Origin: Arion vulgaris
Taxonomy: Eukaryota > Mollusca > Gastropoda > Stylommatophora > Arionidae
Direction: 5' to 3'
Assembly: GCA_020796225.1 (NCBI GenBank)
Contig: CM036765.1
Location: forward strand, 32,826,066-32,890,065
DNA: 64,000 nt
Made by a program: the position numbers and the translations under genes. Each line of letters opens with the position of its first letter. The first letter of the stretch is position 1. A model generated the notes under the pieces. It did not search any database. It saw nothing but the letters and a program-made list of their open reading frames with translations, and had not been told where the DNA came from. Shown here in pieces: positions 45,429 to 56,849 of this stretch.

Positions 45429-47470
45429 TTTTGGACTGTACCAATCAGATAAAAAATAACAAGTGTTATATATCAATTGCTGCCAACATTTTTCTATAGT
45501 CTGCTATTTGAACTGACATGACCATGTTAACTCTGTGTGCCGCACTAAACTGTTCATAAGTCATCGTAGATTACCATGTAATAAGTAGAAATAATATCAA
45601 ATTTCGTAACATATACAATTTTGCTTACGTAACGGCTGTGACTTGAGAAACAATGACTATATTGCACCAGACAGCTCATTTGTTCAAATATTGATTTCGT
45701 CTTCACATGCTTAGTCTACGCAGAATCAACTTATCCTTTACTGAATTTTTTCAATTTTTAAATACAAAGTAACGGCTCAATTTTTTTATTTATAGAAAAA
45801 ACTAAATTTATTGTTTCGTTGTTTTTTTAAAACTAGAAAATATTGTTTGTTGTGACTGCTACATTGTTCTTTTTCTGTCATTATGTGTACAGATGGGATT
45901 GAGTGGTTGATTTTACATTAGATAAGTCATTATTGTATAATATAGTGAATATGGACATTTTGTTTCTACATAAATTGTTCAGCTTAGCTTTGAATAAATG
46001 TGGGTACTTTGCATCTTTAAAGACGATGTTGAACTGAACGATATCTAGACTCTTATGTAAGTTGTATGTTTGTGTAGAATGAGACAGTCAGTATATGCAG
46101 ATTTTATATCTGCTTCTTACACACAAGTATTTGTTTGCTTTCTGTATGTTCTTTAGGTAACTTCATTGTTTACAATTGTTCTCATCTTGTCAGTTCTATT
46201 GATTTCAACGGCATGGGTAACTTGAAAACTGTGATCTCACATTTCTTGTTCCTGCCACACTTTCTCTCATAGGGCCAACTTCTAATCTCTAATGAGCATT
46301 GACTAGGGTTATTTCATTCTGTCTATCTCTTGCAATCTGAAATTAGCCTTACTAGACTGGTATTTTATCATGTAATGAATTCTTCTTAGATTTCTTGCAC
46401 ACTGTTTCATGTCTATAACTGTTTAATAATAATATGCAATGTAAATCATTTATGTCAAGTCGTGAACAGTGGGTTAAAAAACATGAATTTCAACATTTTT
46501 TCCTTTTTGTTAACTAGTTCAATAATGATAAATTACTGTAGAAATGTTTCATTTAAAGTATTTGACTAATGATCAGGACCTCAGTAAATAAACACAGATT
46601 TAACGCAAGAATGACATCTGGTCCTGAAACGCAAGTTAAAGTTGCCACCCCTACGCTTAACAGAAAGAGTGGACAGCCAATTCTATCATCCACCTGAGGA
46701 TAGACTATGTGAAATTATTTGCAGTTAGACTTATCTTGTGAATGTCTAGCATTAAGGAATATTGTGTCTCCCCCATCATGCTTGACATTGACTAATAGAT
46801 CAACTAACCAGTTCAGCAAATCTAGCTCTAAGTAGAAACAATCAGTCTATTGCGAAGTTTTGGTTGCATTTCTTTTTATTTGCATCCTGAAGAAGTGAAT
46901 TTTCTGTATGTGAACACTTGACGTTTGTTGTAGTAAAAGGGCAATATATATTTGTAGAGTGTGGTGACTAAGTACTAAGCTCCATTGTAGGAGAAGAGGT
47001 ATTGGGGACAATCCAATACATTAAAAAAATGAAGTATAAAGCTATTTATGGCAGCACAAACGTTTACAATCTCGAAGATGAAAACCGTAATGCAGATCAC
47101 GGGAGACAAAAGTAAAAATATTTTATGAAATGCTAACATAATTAAAAAGTTAAAACAAACAACTGTTGGCTGCATCAAAGAAAATATATTTGAAACCATT
47201 CACATCATGTTCATTTTTGAAGACCACACATTTTTCATAATTTATTTTGGTAATTTTTTCGTGTAATAAATTCATTATGTAACTTTTGTCTACGTTTACC
47301 CAATTTTCTCTGTGCCTTTTGAGTTTTGTAGATGTTAAGGGGGAAGAAGAAGAAAAAACAGATCCTTGTATGATCTGTCATCATATGCTCAAATAATAAG
47401 CAGTTTGTCATCCAACCTGTGGTGCGACTGCTAATAGAGGGGTGGTTGACTATATTTGTGAATTTCTGTT
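45429..47470. other. No gene recognised
   Basis: AT-rich DNA between the Rho 3' end and the minisatellite. Confidence 0.5.
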
Positions 47471-47476
47471 ATAAAT

Positions 47477-49209
47477 CTCATGTCTGCCGTTGACATACCA
47501 CCTGTGTGAGGTGGTGACACTGGACTTGTGAAACCTGTCTGTGTGTACTCTCATGTCTGCCGTTGACATACCACCTGTGTGAGGTGTTGACACTGGACTT
47601 GGGAAACATGTCTGTGTGTACTCTCATGTCTGCCTTTGACATACCACCTGTGGGAGGTGGTGACACTGGACTTGTGAAACCTGTCTGTGTGTACTCTCAT
47701 GTCTGCCTTTGACATACCACCTGTGGGAGGTGTTGACACCAGACTTGTGAAACCTGTCTGTGTGTGCTCTCATGTTTGACATATTGTCTGTGTGAGGTGG
47801 TGACACTGGACTTGTGAAACCTGTCTGTGTGCACTCATGTCTGCCATTGATATACCACCTGTGTGAGGTGTTGACACTGGACTTGTGAAACCTGTCTGTG
47901 TGTGCACTCATGTCTGCCATTGATATACCACCTGTGTGAGGTGTTGACATTGGACTTGTGAAACCTGTCTGTGTGTGCACTCATGTCTGCCATTGACATA
48001 CCACCTGTGTGAGGTGTTGACACTGGACTTGTGAAACCTGTCTGTGTGTGCACTCATGTCTGCCATTGACATACCACCTGTGTGAGGTGTTGGCACTGGA
48101 CTTGTGAAACCTGTCTGTGTGTGCTCTCATGTCTGCCTTTGACATACCACCTGTGTGAGGTGTTGACACTGGACTTGTGAAACCTGTCTGTGTGTGCACT
48201 CATGTCTGCCATTGATATACCACCTGTGTGAGGTGTTGACATTGGACTTGTGAAACCTGTCTGTGTGTGCACTCATGTCTGCCATTGACATACCACCTGT
48301 GTGAGGTGTTGACACTGGACTTGTGAAACCTGTCTGTGTGTGCTCTCATGTCTGCCATTGACATACCACCTGTGTGAGGTGTTGGCACTGGACTTGGGAA
48401 ACCTGTCTGTGTGTGCTCTCATGTCTGCCATTGACATATTGTCTGTGTGAGGTGTTGACACTGGACTTGTGAAACCTGTCTGTGTGTGCTCTCATGTCTG
48501 CCATTGACATACCACCTGTGTGAGGTGTTGGCACTGGACTTGTGAAACCTGTCTGTGTGTGCTCTCATGTCTGCCATTGACATACCACCTGTGTGAGGTG
48601 TTGACACTGGACTTGTGAAACCTGTCTGTGTGTGCTCTCATGTCTGCCATTGACATACCACCTGTGTGAGGTGTTGGCACTGGACTTGGGAAACCTGTCT
48701 GTGTGTGCTCTCATGTCTGCCATTGACATACCACCTGTGTGAGGTGTTGACACTGGACTTGTGAAACCTGTCTGTGTGTGCTCTCATGTCTGCCATTGAC
48801 ATACCACCTGTGTGAGGTGTTGGCACTGGACTTGTGAAACCTGTCTGTGTGTGCTCTCATGTCTGCCATTGACATATTGTCTGTGTGAGGTGGTGACACT
48901 GGACTTGTGAAACCTGTCTGTGTGTGCTCTCATGTCTGCCATTGACATACCACCTGTGTGAGGTGTTGGCACTGGACTTGTGAAACCTGTCTGTGTGTGC
49001 TCTCATGTCTGCCATTGACATACCACCTGTGTGAGGTGTTGACACTGGACTTGTGAAACCTGTCTGTGTGTGCTCTCATGTCTGCCATTGACATACCACC
49101 TGTGTGAGGTGTTGGCACTGGACTTGGGAAACCTGTCTGTGTGTGCTCTCATGTCTGCCATTGACATACCACCTGTGTGAGGTGTTGACACTGGACTTGG
49201 GAGACACGT
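47477..49209. repeat. 73-bp minisatellite, about 24 units
   Basis: The unit starts about CTCATGTCTGCCATTGACAT and includes ACCACCTGTGTGAGGTG, GACACTGGACTTGTGAAACC and TGTCTGTGTGTG. Units differ by a few marker changes: GACACTGG versus GGCACTGG, TTGTGAAACC versus TTGGGAAACC, and ATACCACCTG versus ATATTGTCTG. From about 48380 the GAC and GGC types alternate, making a 146-bp dimer. The ATATTGTCTG marker recurs exactly 438 bp (6 units) apart. Because 73 is not a multiple of 3, minus-strand open frames tile across it in every phase; these are not genes. Confidence 0.97.
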
Positions 49210-49214
49210 CTTGT

Positions 49215-49740
49215 GTGTTATCTGATTGAAATTTTTACACTGCTATGTGCACTGTTTCATTAAAAGAGATTGTGGTTTAAAACAAATTATTTTTTTCATT
49301 CTTTCCCCCTTATGAATTGTCACACACAACTTTTCTCACCATGAATTGATAGAAATTGTTGCTGTTAATGTTATTCTAGCTTGGGTGGCCAGATTTTCAA
49401 ATGAGCTATCACAAAGAGTCTATGAGGCTAATGGTGAATGGTTCATTCAAAATCAGTAAATTTATTCAAAGCCAGGTTTTTACAGTGACAGTAAACAAAA
49501 AGTTGATGCAATTTAAATATTCATCCAACTTTGCATAAATCATTTGATTATTAAATTATAATTATCATATAATGGTAAATACTATCGCATAATTATTTGC
49601 ACATGTCATAATATCTTCATCTTACAGTTGCCTGCAGCATTTAAAGACAAAAATATTCATTGTGACTTTGACCATAATTGATGCTAATAGAAGTGTTTTA
49701 TTTGCGGTCATAGACTAGTGCATTTGGTAAATCTGTACAG
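49215..49740. other. No gene recognised
   Basis: AT-rich DNA. Confidence 0.5.
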
Positions 49741-49754
49741 CAGTCAGATTAAAT

Positions 49755-50090
49755 GAAAGAGTCCTTCATATATCATGCACAGAGAAAACAAATAGATCTA
49801 TCCAAAAAGAACTCAAAATCAAAGAAAACTGGTTGATGCTACAAGTAAGAATGAGAAAATTGAAGTATTTTGGATATATAAAGAGAAACAAAAGATTGGA
49901 GAAGATCATCATGGAAGGAGACATCCCGGCAAAGAGAAGAGGAAGACCACGGAGAAGATGGATTTAGGATACAACTGATGGTTTGAGCATGACGGCTGCA
50001 GAGACAAGACATTTGGTCTATGAGAGAGAAATTCCAAAGTACTGTTCGGGTGCAAAGTTCTGCTACGGACAAGTTATTTGATGATGATGA
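49755..50090 (+). mobile_element. RTE/BovB-like LINE 3' fragment
   Basis: A decayed relative of 43030-43375: AACTCAAAATCAAAGAAAAC, GGAAGACCACGGAGAAGATGG, ATGACGGCTGCAGAG and an end at ACAAGTTATTTGATGATGATG. Frames are broken throughout. Confidence 0.78.
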
Positions 50091-50607
50091 GTCAGATTAA
50101 ATATTATGCAAAATATTACAACTGTTTGATATAAGACAATGCAGAAACGAGAAACATGTCTGCTTTCGGAAATGGGACACAAAACCTGAACAATAAAGCT
50201 CAATTTCTTTTCATTGACTCTTTTTATTACCTGTCCATTTTACAGTTGTCATTTAGACAGTTTGTTTTTTTGCAATACACAAGCACTATTTCCATTTTGT
50301 TCTGCTACACAAATTTGTGTTTTTATTCTGAGAAAACAATTTTAATGTTTAAGAACTAGAAATTTGACGTTTACGGTTTTCTGTACATATGACATCTCAG
50401 AACTAGAAGATGTGTTACCAAAATTGAATATAAACAAGATGACTGACAATAATAATTCTACTGTACATCTAAAATGACTTTTTGTTTGTGGATGATGACC
50501 AGATCAACACAGTTGCTATATTCTATTTAACTGCACCAACTGTATAGCAAAGTCATACAAACCACTGCTTGTGGGTGAATAATACATTTGTGGTCACTGA
50601 TTATCAG

Positions 50608-50700
50608 CAAGTGAGCATCTGTAGCTTAAGCGGTAGTGAGCTTGGTCACAACCTAGGCGTATCTGGTTCAAACTCCCCGCTGGGCAAATTTTGAAGCAAA
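50608..50700 (+). mobile_element. tRNA-like head of an unclassified SINE
   Basis: TGTAGCTTAAGCGGTAGTGAG resembles an A box and GGTTCAAACTCC is a good B box. The cloverleaf is not complete enough for a functional tRNA gene, and no anticodon stem was confirmed. Confidence 0.55.
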
Positions 50701-51074
50701 TTTGTATTCTTGGATTTTTACAAACTGTAAAAATTGACAACTCGTTTACAGTGGTTGATGGCCAAGTCCTGTAAAGAATATGCCACGATTTTCATTTTTC
50801 GTTATCAGCACACAGTTTTTGAAATAAAAATTTTTTTGGTCTTAGTAAAATGCTATGTGACAATTCTTTCATCCCCATATTTCTGTATATTCTGGAGCCT
50901 CTGGCTACCCTATTTCCAGCTACATATGTCAACAGCACATTGAAACCAATAAAGTAATTCCTCATTTCAACCAGTGAAATTTCTCTTGATTATTTTGCAT
51001 CTTTGAATGTTGGTCCATATGTTTATCTGTAAATGTCAATATTACATGCACTTACAGGCTCCAAAAATAGTCTC

Positions 51075-51512
51075 ATAATTGATTGATTGGACCATCATCA
51101 TTGCACTTTCCAGAGAGTAACCATGTGTACTACAACCTCTTTTTTACACAGGAAGATCTCAGCTTCAGTGCACAAACTCCGTAGCACCGGCGAGGGTCCC
51201 GATGTAATTTTGAAGATGAAGATATTTTTGTAGGAATTTAAAAAAAAATCTTTTTCTAATGAATTTTATCCCGGGTAGAGACTTTCCAGCCTGCTCTTCT
51301 TGATTTTGATCTGCCGATGGTTCTTTCACATGCTCAAATCGAACGCGGGTACTATGTTTTATAATCCGTCTCCGATAGGACTAGGAACTCGGATCTCACC
51401 TACGCTGAGATCAGGGATCTCTGGAGAAATATCCAGATGGTTCCACGAGGGAGCGAACCTGGTACCTTTGGCACGAGACAAGCACCTAACCTCTACGCCA
51501 CAGAAACCCCTG
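51075..51512 (-). mobile_element. SINE-H, most complete copy
   Basis: On the minus strand the head GTGGCGTAGAGGTTAGGTGC is an A box, and GGTTCGCTCCC lies where a B box belongs. The body carries CGGAGACGGATTATAAAACA, TGAAAGAACCATCGGCAGAT and CACCGGTGCTACGGAG-type blocks, and the 3' tail is a CAATCAATCAATT repeat. Its tail type matches the minus-strand LINE at 12166-13060, suggesting a partner different from that of SINE-A to -D. Confidence 0.78.
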
Positions 51513-51559
51513 AATTCATGAGTCTCATGAATGAACTCACATCCCCTATGCTGCTGTTC

Positions 51560-51917
51560 AGCATCATCACCAAAGAAACAGTATTGCAATGGATCTTAGT
51601 CCACTGTGGCATTATATGAAATAAAAAGGTGGACCTCTTGGTAAAGGAGTGTGATCACTGGAACAGGTTAAAATGAAAAAAAAATGAATTTAAGAAATGA
51701 TTGAGTCAAAAGTACCCAAATGTAGACACAAAGTGCTCCTACCACCAAATGTCACGACATGAAATATTGATTTTTTAAGACTGGGAACAGGGCACAACAG
51801 ACTGAGATGTCATATATACAGAAAACCTTAAAGTTGGTCAGACATTATTGTGGATTGAGTCCAAAGACTGCACAGCATTCGTGCGTGTCGACTATAGGCT
51901 ACAGGTAAGCCAGTGAG
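51560..51917 (+). mobile_element. LINE RNase H-end fragment
   Basis: Translation includes LQWILVHCGI (RNase H W..SHCG block) and, further on, LGTGHNRLRCH. SINE-E is inserted at its right. Confidence 0.6.
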
Positions 51918-51931
51918 AAAGTATCACCAAT

Positions 51932-52131
51932 TTTTTTTGTTTCCGATCCAGAAGCACTTGAGCTCTATCAGCTCCTCGGCTCGGTGCCATGGACATCGTA
52001 ACCCTTCGGTTCGGTGCCACGAACACCGTGAATCTGTGGCTTTTTCTGTCATCCCGCGGAATTGAACCCGCACACACAGAGGGATAGTCACCCGTAGTCC
52101 AACGCGCTACGAACACGCTGGGCAGACGGGC
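51932..52131 (-). mobile_element. SINE-E, second copy
   Basis: Reverse-oriented relative of 10612-10820, with the A box GTAGCGCGTTGGACTA, the B box GGGTTCAATTCC and an A-rich tail. A perfect 14-bp duplication AAAGTATCACCAAT lies at 51918-51931 and 52132-52145. Confidence 0.9.
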
Positions 52132-52145
52132 AAAGTATCACCAAT

Positions 52146-52685
52146 AGAGCTGGCGATCCTTCCAATCAAGCCTGCACGCAATAAATCGGTAATGACATCG
52201 TATTAGACTACACCTGAATTCACAGAGGACGAACGACAAAAAATGATAAACATACACAAGAACATCATCGTTCTAATGTAATTATGTCACAAGCGCAGTC
52301 GTCAGTGGAGAAACTTGCATTATTTCATGACGTTCAATGTGACTTCAGAACAGCATGACCTATTAAACGAAAGGGGGCGCAGCTAGAAACATTTCGTGCT
52401 TTGCATGAGTGGTCAGGAAAAGAAATATTTTGACGATCTTACTTCCCCTGCAGTGGGATACTAGCAACATTCGTCTAACGAAGCAAATGTCGACATGATC
52501 ATAACAAAATGTATTTATTTACATTGTTTCTGCTACATTTAATATATGTTTTCAATCATAGTTATATTTCATAAATATTTGCAAAATAAGAATTAAACTC
52601 GGAATACACAAAAAATGTTAGAGATACGATCAAAGTACCAACGGGGACATTCTGTCATAACTAGCTGTGATGCAGAAATCCAGAT
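52146..52685. other. No gene recognised
   Basis: Mixed AT-rich DNA with no recognised element. Confidence 0.45.
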
Positions 52686-52689
52686 AATC

Positions 52690-53270
52690 ATGTGACAACT
52701 AGAAACTGAAATACCAGGCAGGAAATGAAACAGCAGACCGACTGGCCAAGGATGGTGCTGCAAGAGGACAACCTGATGTACCAGGAAATGAGACCAACTG
52801 GCCAAGGAAGGTGCTGCAGGAGGACAACCTGATGTACCAGGAAATGAGACCGACTGGCCAAGGAAGGTGCTGCAAGAGGGTAACCGGAAGTATCAGTTAC
52901 CTATCAAAAGATAGGGATGATTAAATAAATCAGAAAGTCACTAATATATGACGGCTACCAAAATATGAACAGATTAAAACATGTTGTCATTCTTCGCATC
53001 ATATACACATTTGACCCCACAGTCACATGTATACAAAATTCATGATCGACAATTCAGCTATATACCAAGCACCCCAAACTGCAGTGTATGTACTTCAAGA
53101 CTGCCCTGAATATGATATGAATATACTGGTGCAGACTTACTGGCTTAGTGAAACAAAACTGGACATAAAAGTACACTGACCTCTGTTGTGTAAGCTACAA
53201 AAGACGGTGAAATTTATACAAGAGACAGCATTATATATATAGACAATGTTTTGAACGAGTGAAAGAAAAG
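52690..53270 (+). mobile_element. LINE RNase H-end fragment with internal tandem copies
   Basis: Translation starts QAGNETADRLAKDGAARGQP, the RNase H end with its last catalytic Asp. The DNA for this segment is then repeated twice more at 63 and 56 bp spacing (CAGGAAATGA at 52719, 52782 and 52838), breaking the frame. Downstream it parallels 34900-35310, including CTTCAAGACTGCCCTG (LQDCP). Confidence 0.68.
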
Positions 53271-54190
53271 AGTACGAATTCGTTTATTTTTATATAAAAA
53301 AAAGTAATACTTTTGAAAATATAACATTATATTCAACTTAACACTTTGCACCAGATGCCGTGCGAGATTACAACTTATATATAAACATAAAATGTTTACC
53401 CATTTATTGTTGGTGATTATTGGAAAAAATTACAAAATCGTTGTTAATTATGCGCATTTTCTCCCTTGACATATCATTCTGGATGTTATCTATTTCTCTT
53501 TACTTCTCACTAACTTATCTTTGACTCTGTCCATCTTATTCTGATTAACTTTCTGCTCTCAGGTTTGCTTTATATGTTTATACTTGGAAACTACGAGAAA
53601 GCGATTGATCTCAGCAAGTGACAAACCCGAAGACAATATGAACAAATACTTAAATACTGGGTTATGTCTAACTGTAGGAAAAACGAAACAACTATATATA
53701 GTGCGTTTCAGAATGGTCGGTCAAATATTGACCTCAAATATCTCCATATTCCTTGCATGCTATTCCTTGCATATTATAGTTCTGACGTTATTGTAAATTC
53801 GCACTTGTACGTATTAAAATAACTAATACAAAACAAACACACACAAAAAAACCAAAACCAAACAGATGGTGGTTAAACAGTACAATACGAGTTGCAATAT
53901 AATCTGTCATTTGATAAGAAAACACGGAGACAGACAATGCACTACATCTCTGGAGGTATGCAATCAACTACCACACATATTGTCAAATTCATACAAACAT
54001 TGAGCCCTTGCGATCATGGAGAGATGTTGCAGTAGTACAGACAGTGAACATTTAAAATACTGAGTAGAAACCACCATAATAGACAAATAGTAGACAAGTG
54101 GCAACCACAGCACAGAATGAAGAAGAAATCAATTCTGAACGCAGAATTAGGTCTACAAGAAAATACTATATGTTGGGGAACAGATATAAA
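53271..54190. other. No gene recognised
   Basis: AT-rich DNA. Confidence 0.5.
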
Positions 54191-54193
54191 TCC

Positions 54194-54351
54194 AGTGGCG
54201 GCTAGTAGTTATTTTTCTTGGTGGGGCCAGACACAAATTTTCCTGAAAAATCATGGTTTTTCGGAGTATTTACTATTATTTGTCTATTCCGGGAAGTTTC
54301 CCCCTTTCGATTATTGGTGGGGCCAGGCCCACTGGCCCTTAATGACGAGCC
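54194..54351. mobile_element. Short hAT-type miniature element, one end truncated
   Basis: It opens CAGTGGCGGCTAGTAG, the same terminus as the hAT element at 289, and contains TTGGTGGGGCCAG twice. Near its right end it has GGCCCTTAATGACGAGCCG, which should continue to GCCACTG but stops. No target duplication is therefore left. Confidence 0.65.
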
Positions 54352-54416
54352 GTATACCCAAATGAAATCGTATACCCAAAAGCCCAACCAAATTGTAGCA
54401 TCACTTGTTCTGAAAT

Positions 54417-54682
54417 CGTCTCCTATCTTCTTCTTCGTACCTCCATATCGACCACTTGTTAACCACTATTTGTGATTTGTAATGTGATCCGAGCCTAAGA
54501 GTGATTGTACGTTGCGCCAGTTATGCACCTACAAGTAGGCCAGCTCATCAAATTTCTGCGAAGCTTTTTATTTACAAGGGTAGCTTCCCTAGGCCCTACC
54601 TCAATCACCTCTTACGACATGCGTTGTAGGTTGTAGTGTTACTATTCTTTGCTCCCCTTGAGGCACCGGTACCACACCGACG
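54417..54682 (-). mobile_element. SINE-B copy
   Basis: The minus-strand copy runs from near CGGTGTGGTACCGGTGCC to the GAAGAAGAAG tail. A 10-bp duplication GTTCTGAAAT lies at 54407-54416 and 54683-54692; about ten extra bases lie between tail and duplication. Confidence 0.82.
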
Positions 54683-54692
54683 GTTCTGAAAT

Positions 54693-56408
54693 ATTACTAC
54701 ATTTACTAGAAATCTCAAAGAATGGCCCAGATCCCATGCATCATTGGAATGTAGATGGCTCAGCCTTCAATTGGACTATTAATGCTGGATATAGAGCATG
54801 AATAGAATATAACAAGCACGTGAGAAGCTGTACAATATGTGTATCAGGTACTATTCTATTCATGGTAGAGATTATTGTCATTCAAGAATATATCCATCTA
54901 TATCCTATATTTGTCCCGTTTGACACATACGACGTACACAAAATATTTCCAGTATTGACTTTCTATTAATTGTTTTACACGCCAGGCCACAATCTTTCGA
55001 CTCGCCACAGTTCTTCTTCATGTTTCATTTGGGCGTCCATACCTTTTTTTCTATCCGCTGTCCTAGCTAATGCATCTACTGGCACACGTGCCCAATCCAT
55101 ATCAATCTTCGTCTTCTGATGATGGTTTCCAATATTACACAGTTTGGAATAGCTTTAGCTTGTGTATGTAGACCTTAGATACATCTTACAATATTTTACA
55201 AACATATTCCATCTTCACTCCGAGAAAAACCAAGAGGCGGTCACTTCTACTGATGGCACAGTACTGCATGCATTAGAAAATGCAAACACCGAGAGTCCTT
55301 GCCAATATCCATCAATTCATTTATTACCCCCTTCCCAGTATTGAATTTGTCTAAAATCCATTAATAAACTGTTAATTCTGGAGGCTATAGCCATAGGACT
55401 TGTGTTGAGAGCCACTGATTTAAAAAGATGAAAAAAATCATCGCGAGGAAAGAAAAGATCAAGTTCAAAAAGCCGATAAAGACATGAATACTTGATCTGG
55501 CTCGGAGTAGAACTGCGCTACACAATACTTTAAAAAAAAGGAGAATGTATTATTATGAAATGACAAATGGTTGGAAAAATATTTCGTTGTCACTGACAGG
55601 ATAATTTAAAAAAAAATAGTTTCTGAATTTTTGAAGGAACTCAGAAGGGAAGTAACTAAGAAATACTATTCTCTAAGTGATGTGAAAGTCAACTTGGTCT
55701 TTAGTATTGTTAACAGTTGTTACAACCTCTTAGTCTTAAAGCTACACATATCATGCCATGATCTCTCAACAGGTTTCACGGCTTTTGTCCAGAAGGATTC
55801 CAAAGTTTTCATGGTAAATAACAGAGCAAGCAAGTCTGACCAAGTCAGATTACAGTTGATTACCAATGACATAGACTATATCAATATGACTAGTCTAGTC
55901 TTAGTCTACACTACTGTCTACAGTACTAAGTACAGTTACGATGGTACAGAAACAGACTGTTACTAACAGTCATAGATAGACACTAGACAGTAACACTAAC
56001 AACTGTAAGACACATCCATGACTATGATAGTTGAAGTTATGTTCAATATTGTGCTCATTATAAAGAGTTAAAACTAATCTAATGTACAAACAAATGCAGT
56101 TCGAAGTGTTTTTGTAGTGTGTTTAAAAAATAATAACATTTTAGCACAGCATTCAGTGTATCCCTGTAGCAAACAATAGAGGATCATTGAGGATGTTGAG
56201 ATCCATTATATCCAAATGGTTATGTGGAGATGGCAATTGATCCGTTTGGTACATTGTAAAAATATTATTAATGCTGTTTTTATTCCAACTGTAGCATAAC
56301 TATTTGGGACATTTGTAGGTATTTTTATGCAACTTTATTTCCTGTACTTATACATATTACTTTGGTACTAAATAGATGAGGGAGTAAATTAGCGATATGT
56401 GGGACATA
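54693..56408. other. No gene recognised
   Basis: AT-rich DNA. A minus-strand stretch near 54980-55110 translates as DWARVPVDALARTADRKKGM and looks protein-like, possibly a LINE tail, but is too short to assign. Confidence 0.45.
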
Positions 56409-56411
56409 AGT

Positions 56412-56665
56412 CAGCCGCCCATGTGTTGCCGGGGCTCGCAAGGGGAGCGAAGAATAGTAACACTGCAACCTACATGGCATGTCATAAGAGGTGACTGAGG
56501 TAGGAGCCTAAGGAAGCTATCCTAGTAAATGAAAAGCGTTACAGAAATTGGATGTGCTGACCTACTTGTAGGCGTATAATTGGCACAAAGTACAATCACC
56601 CTTAGACTCAGATTACATAAAACGAGAGGTTTAACAAGGGGTCTATATGGAGCGTTTGAAGAACA
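56412..56665 (+). mobile_element. SINE-B copy
   Basis: Runs from CCGCCCATGTGTTGCCGGGG through AAGCTATCCTAGTAAATGAA to ATGGAGCGTTTGAAGAA. Confidence 0.82.
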
Positions 56666-56849
56666 CAACATGTACTATTGAAACTTTTCTGAGAGTAGCT
56701 ATTTGATATTTGAAAGAAAATACCTTTGAATGTGGAGGTGCAATTGATTACGGTAAAACAATATGAAGCAAAACCTGTAGAAGTAATAGGGGAGTCCTCA
56801 CATTTTATAACGTAATTATAATGTCCTATTTATCAATTTTTCTGATACT

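Noticed and set aside
47478..49191. Series of overlapping minus-strand open frames of 62-118 residues
   Set aside because: They are phase-shifted translations of the 73-bp minisatellite (73 is not divisible by 3). No start context, splice signals or domain.
50608..50700. Functional tRNA gene
   Set aside because: A and B boxes are present, but a full cloverleaf and a terminator right after could not be drawn. A SINE head is more likely.
54980..55110. Minus-strand protein-like stretch DWARVPVDALARTADRKKGM
   Set aside because: Too short, with no family recognised; probably a LINE scrap. Not listed as a gene.
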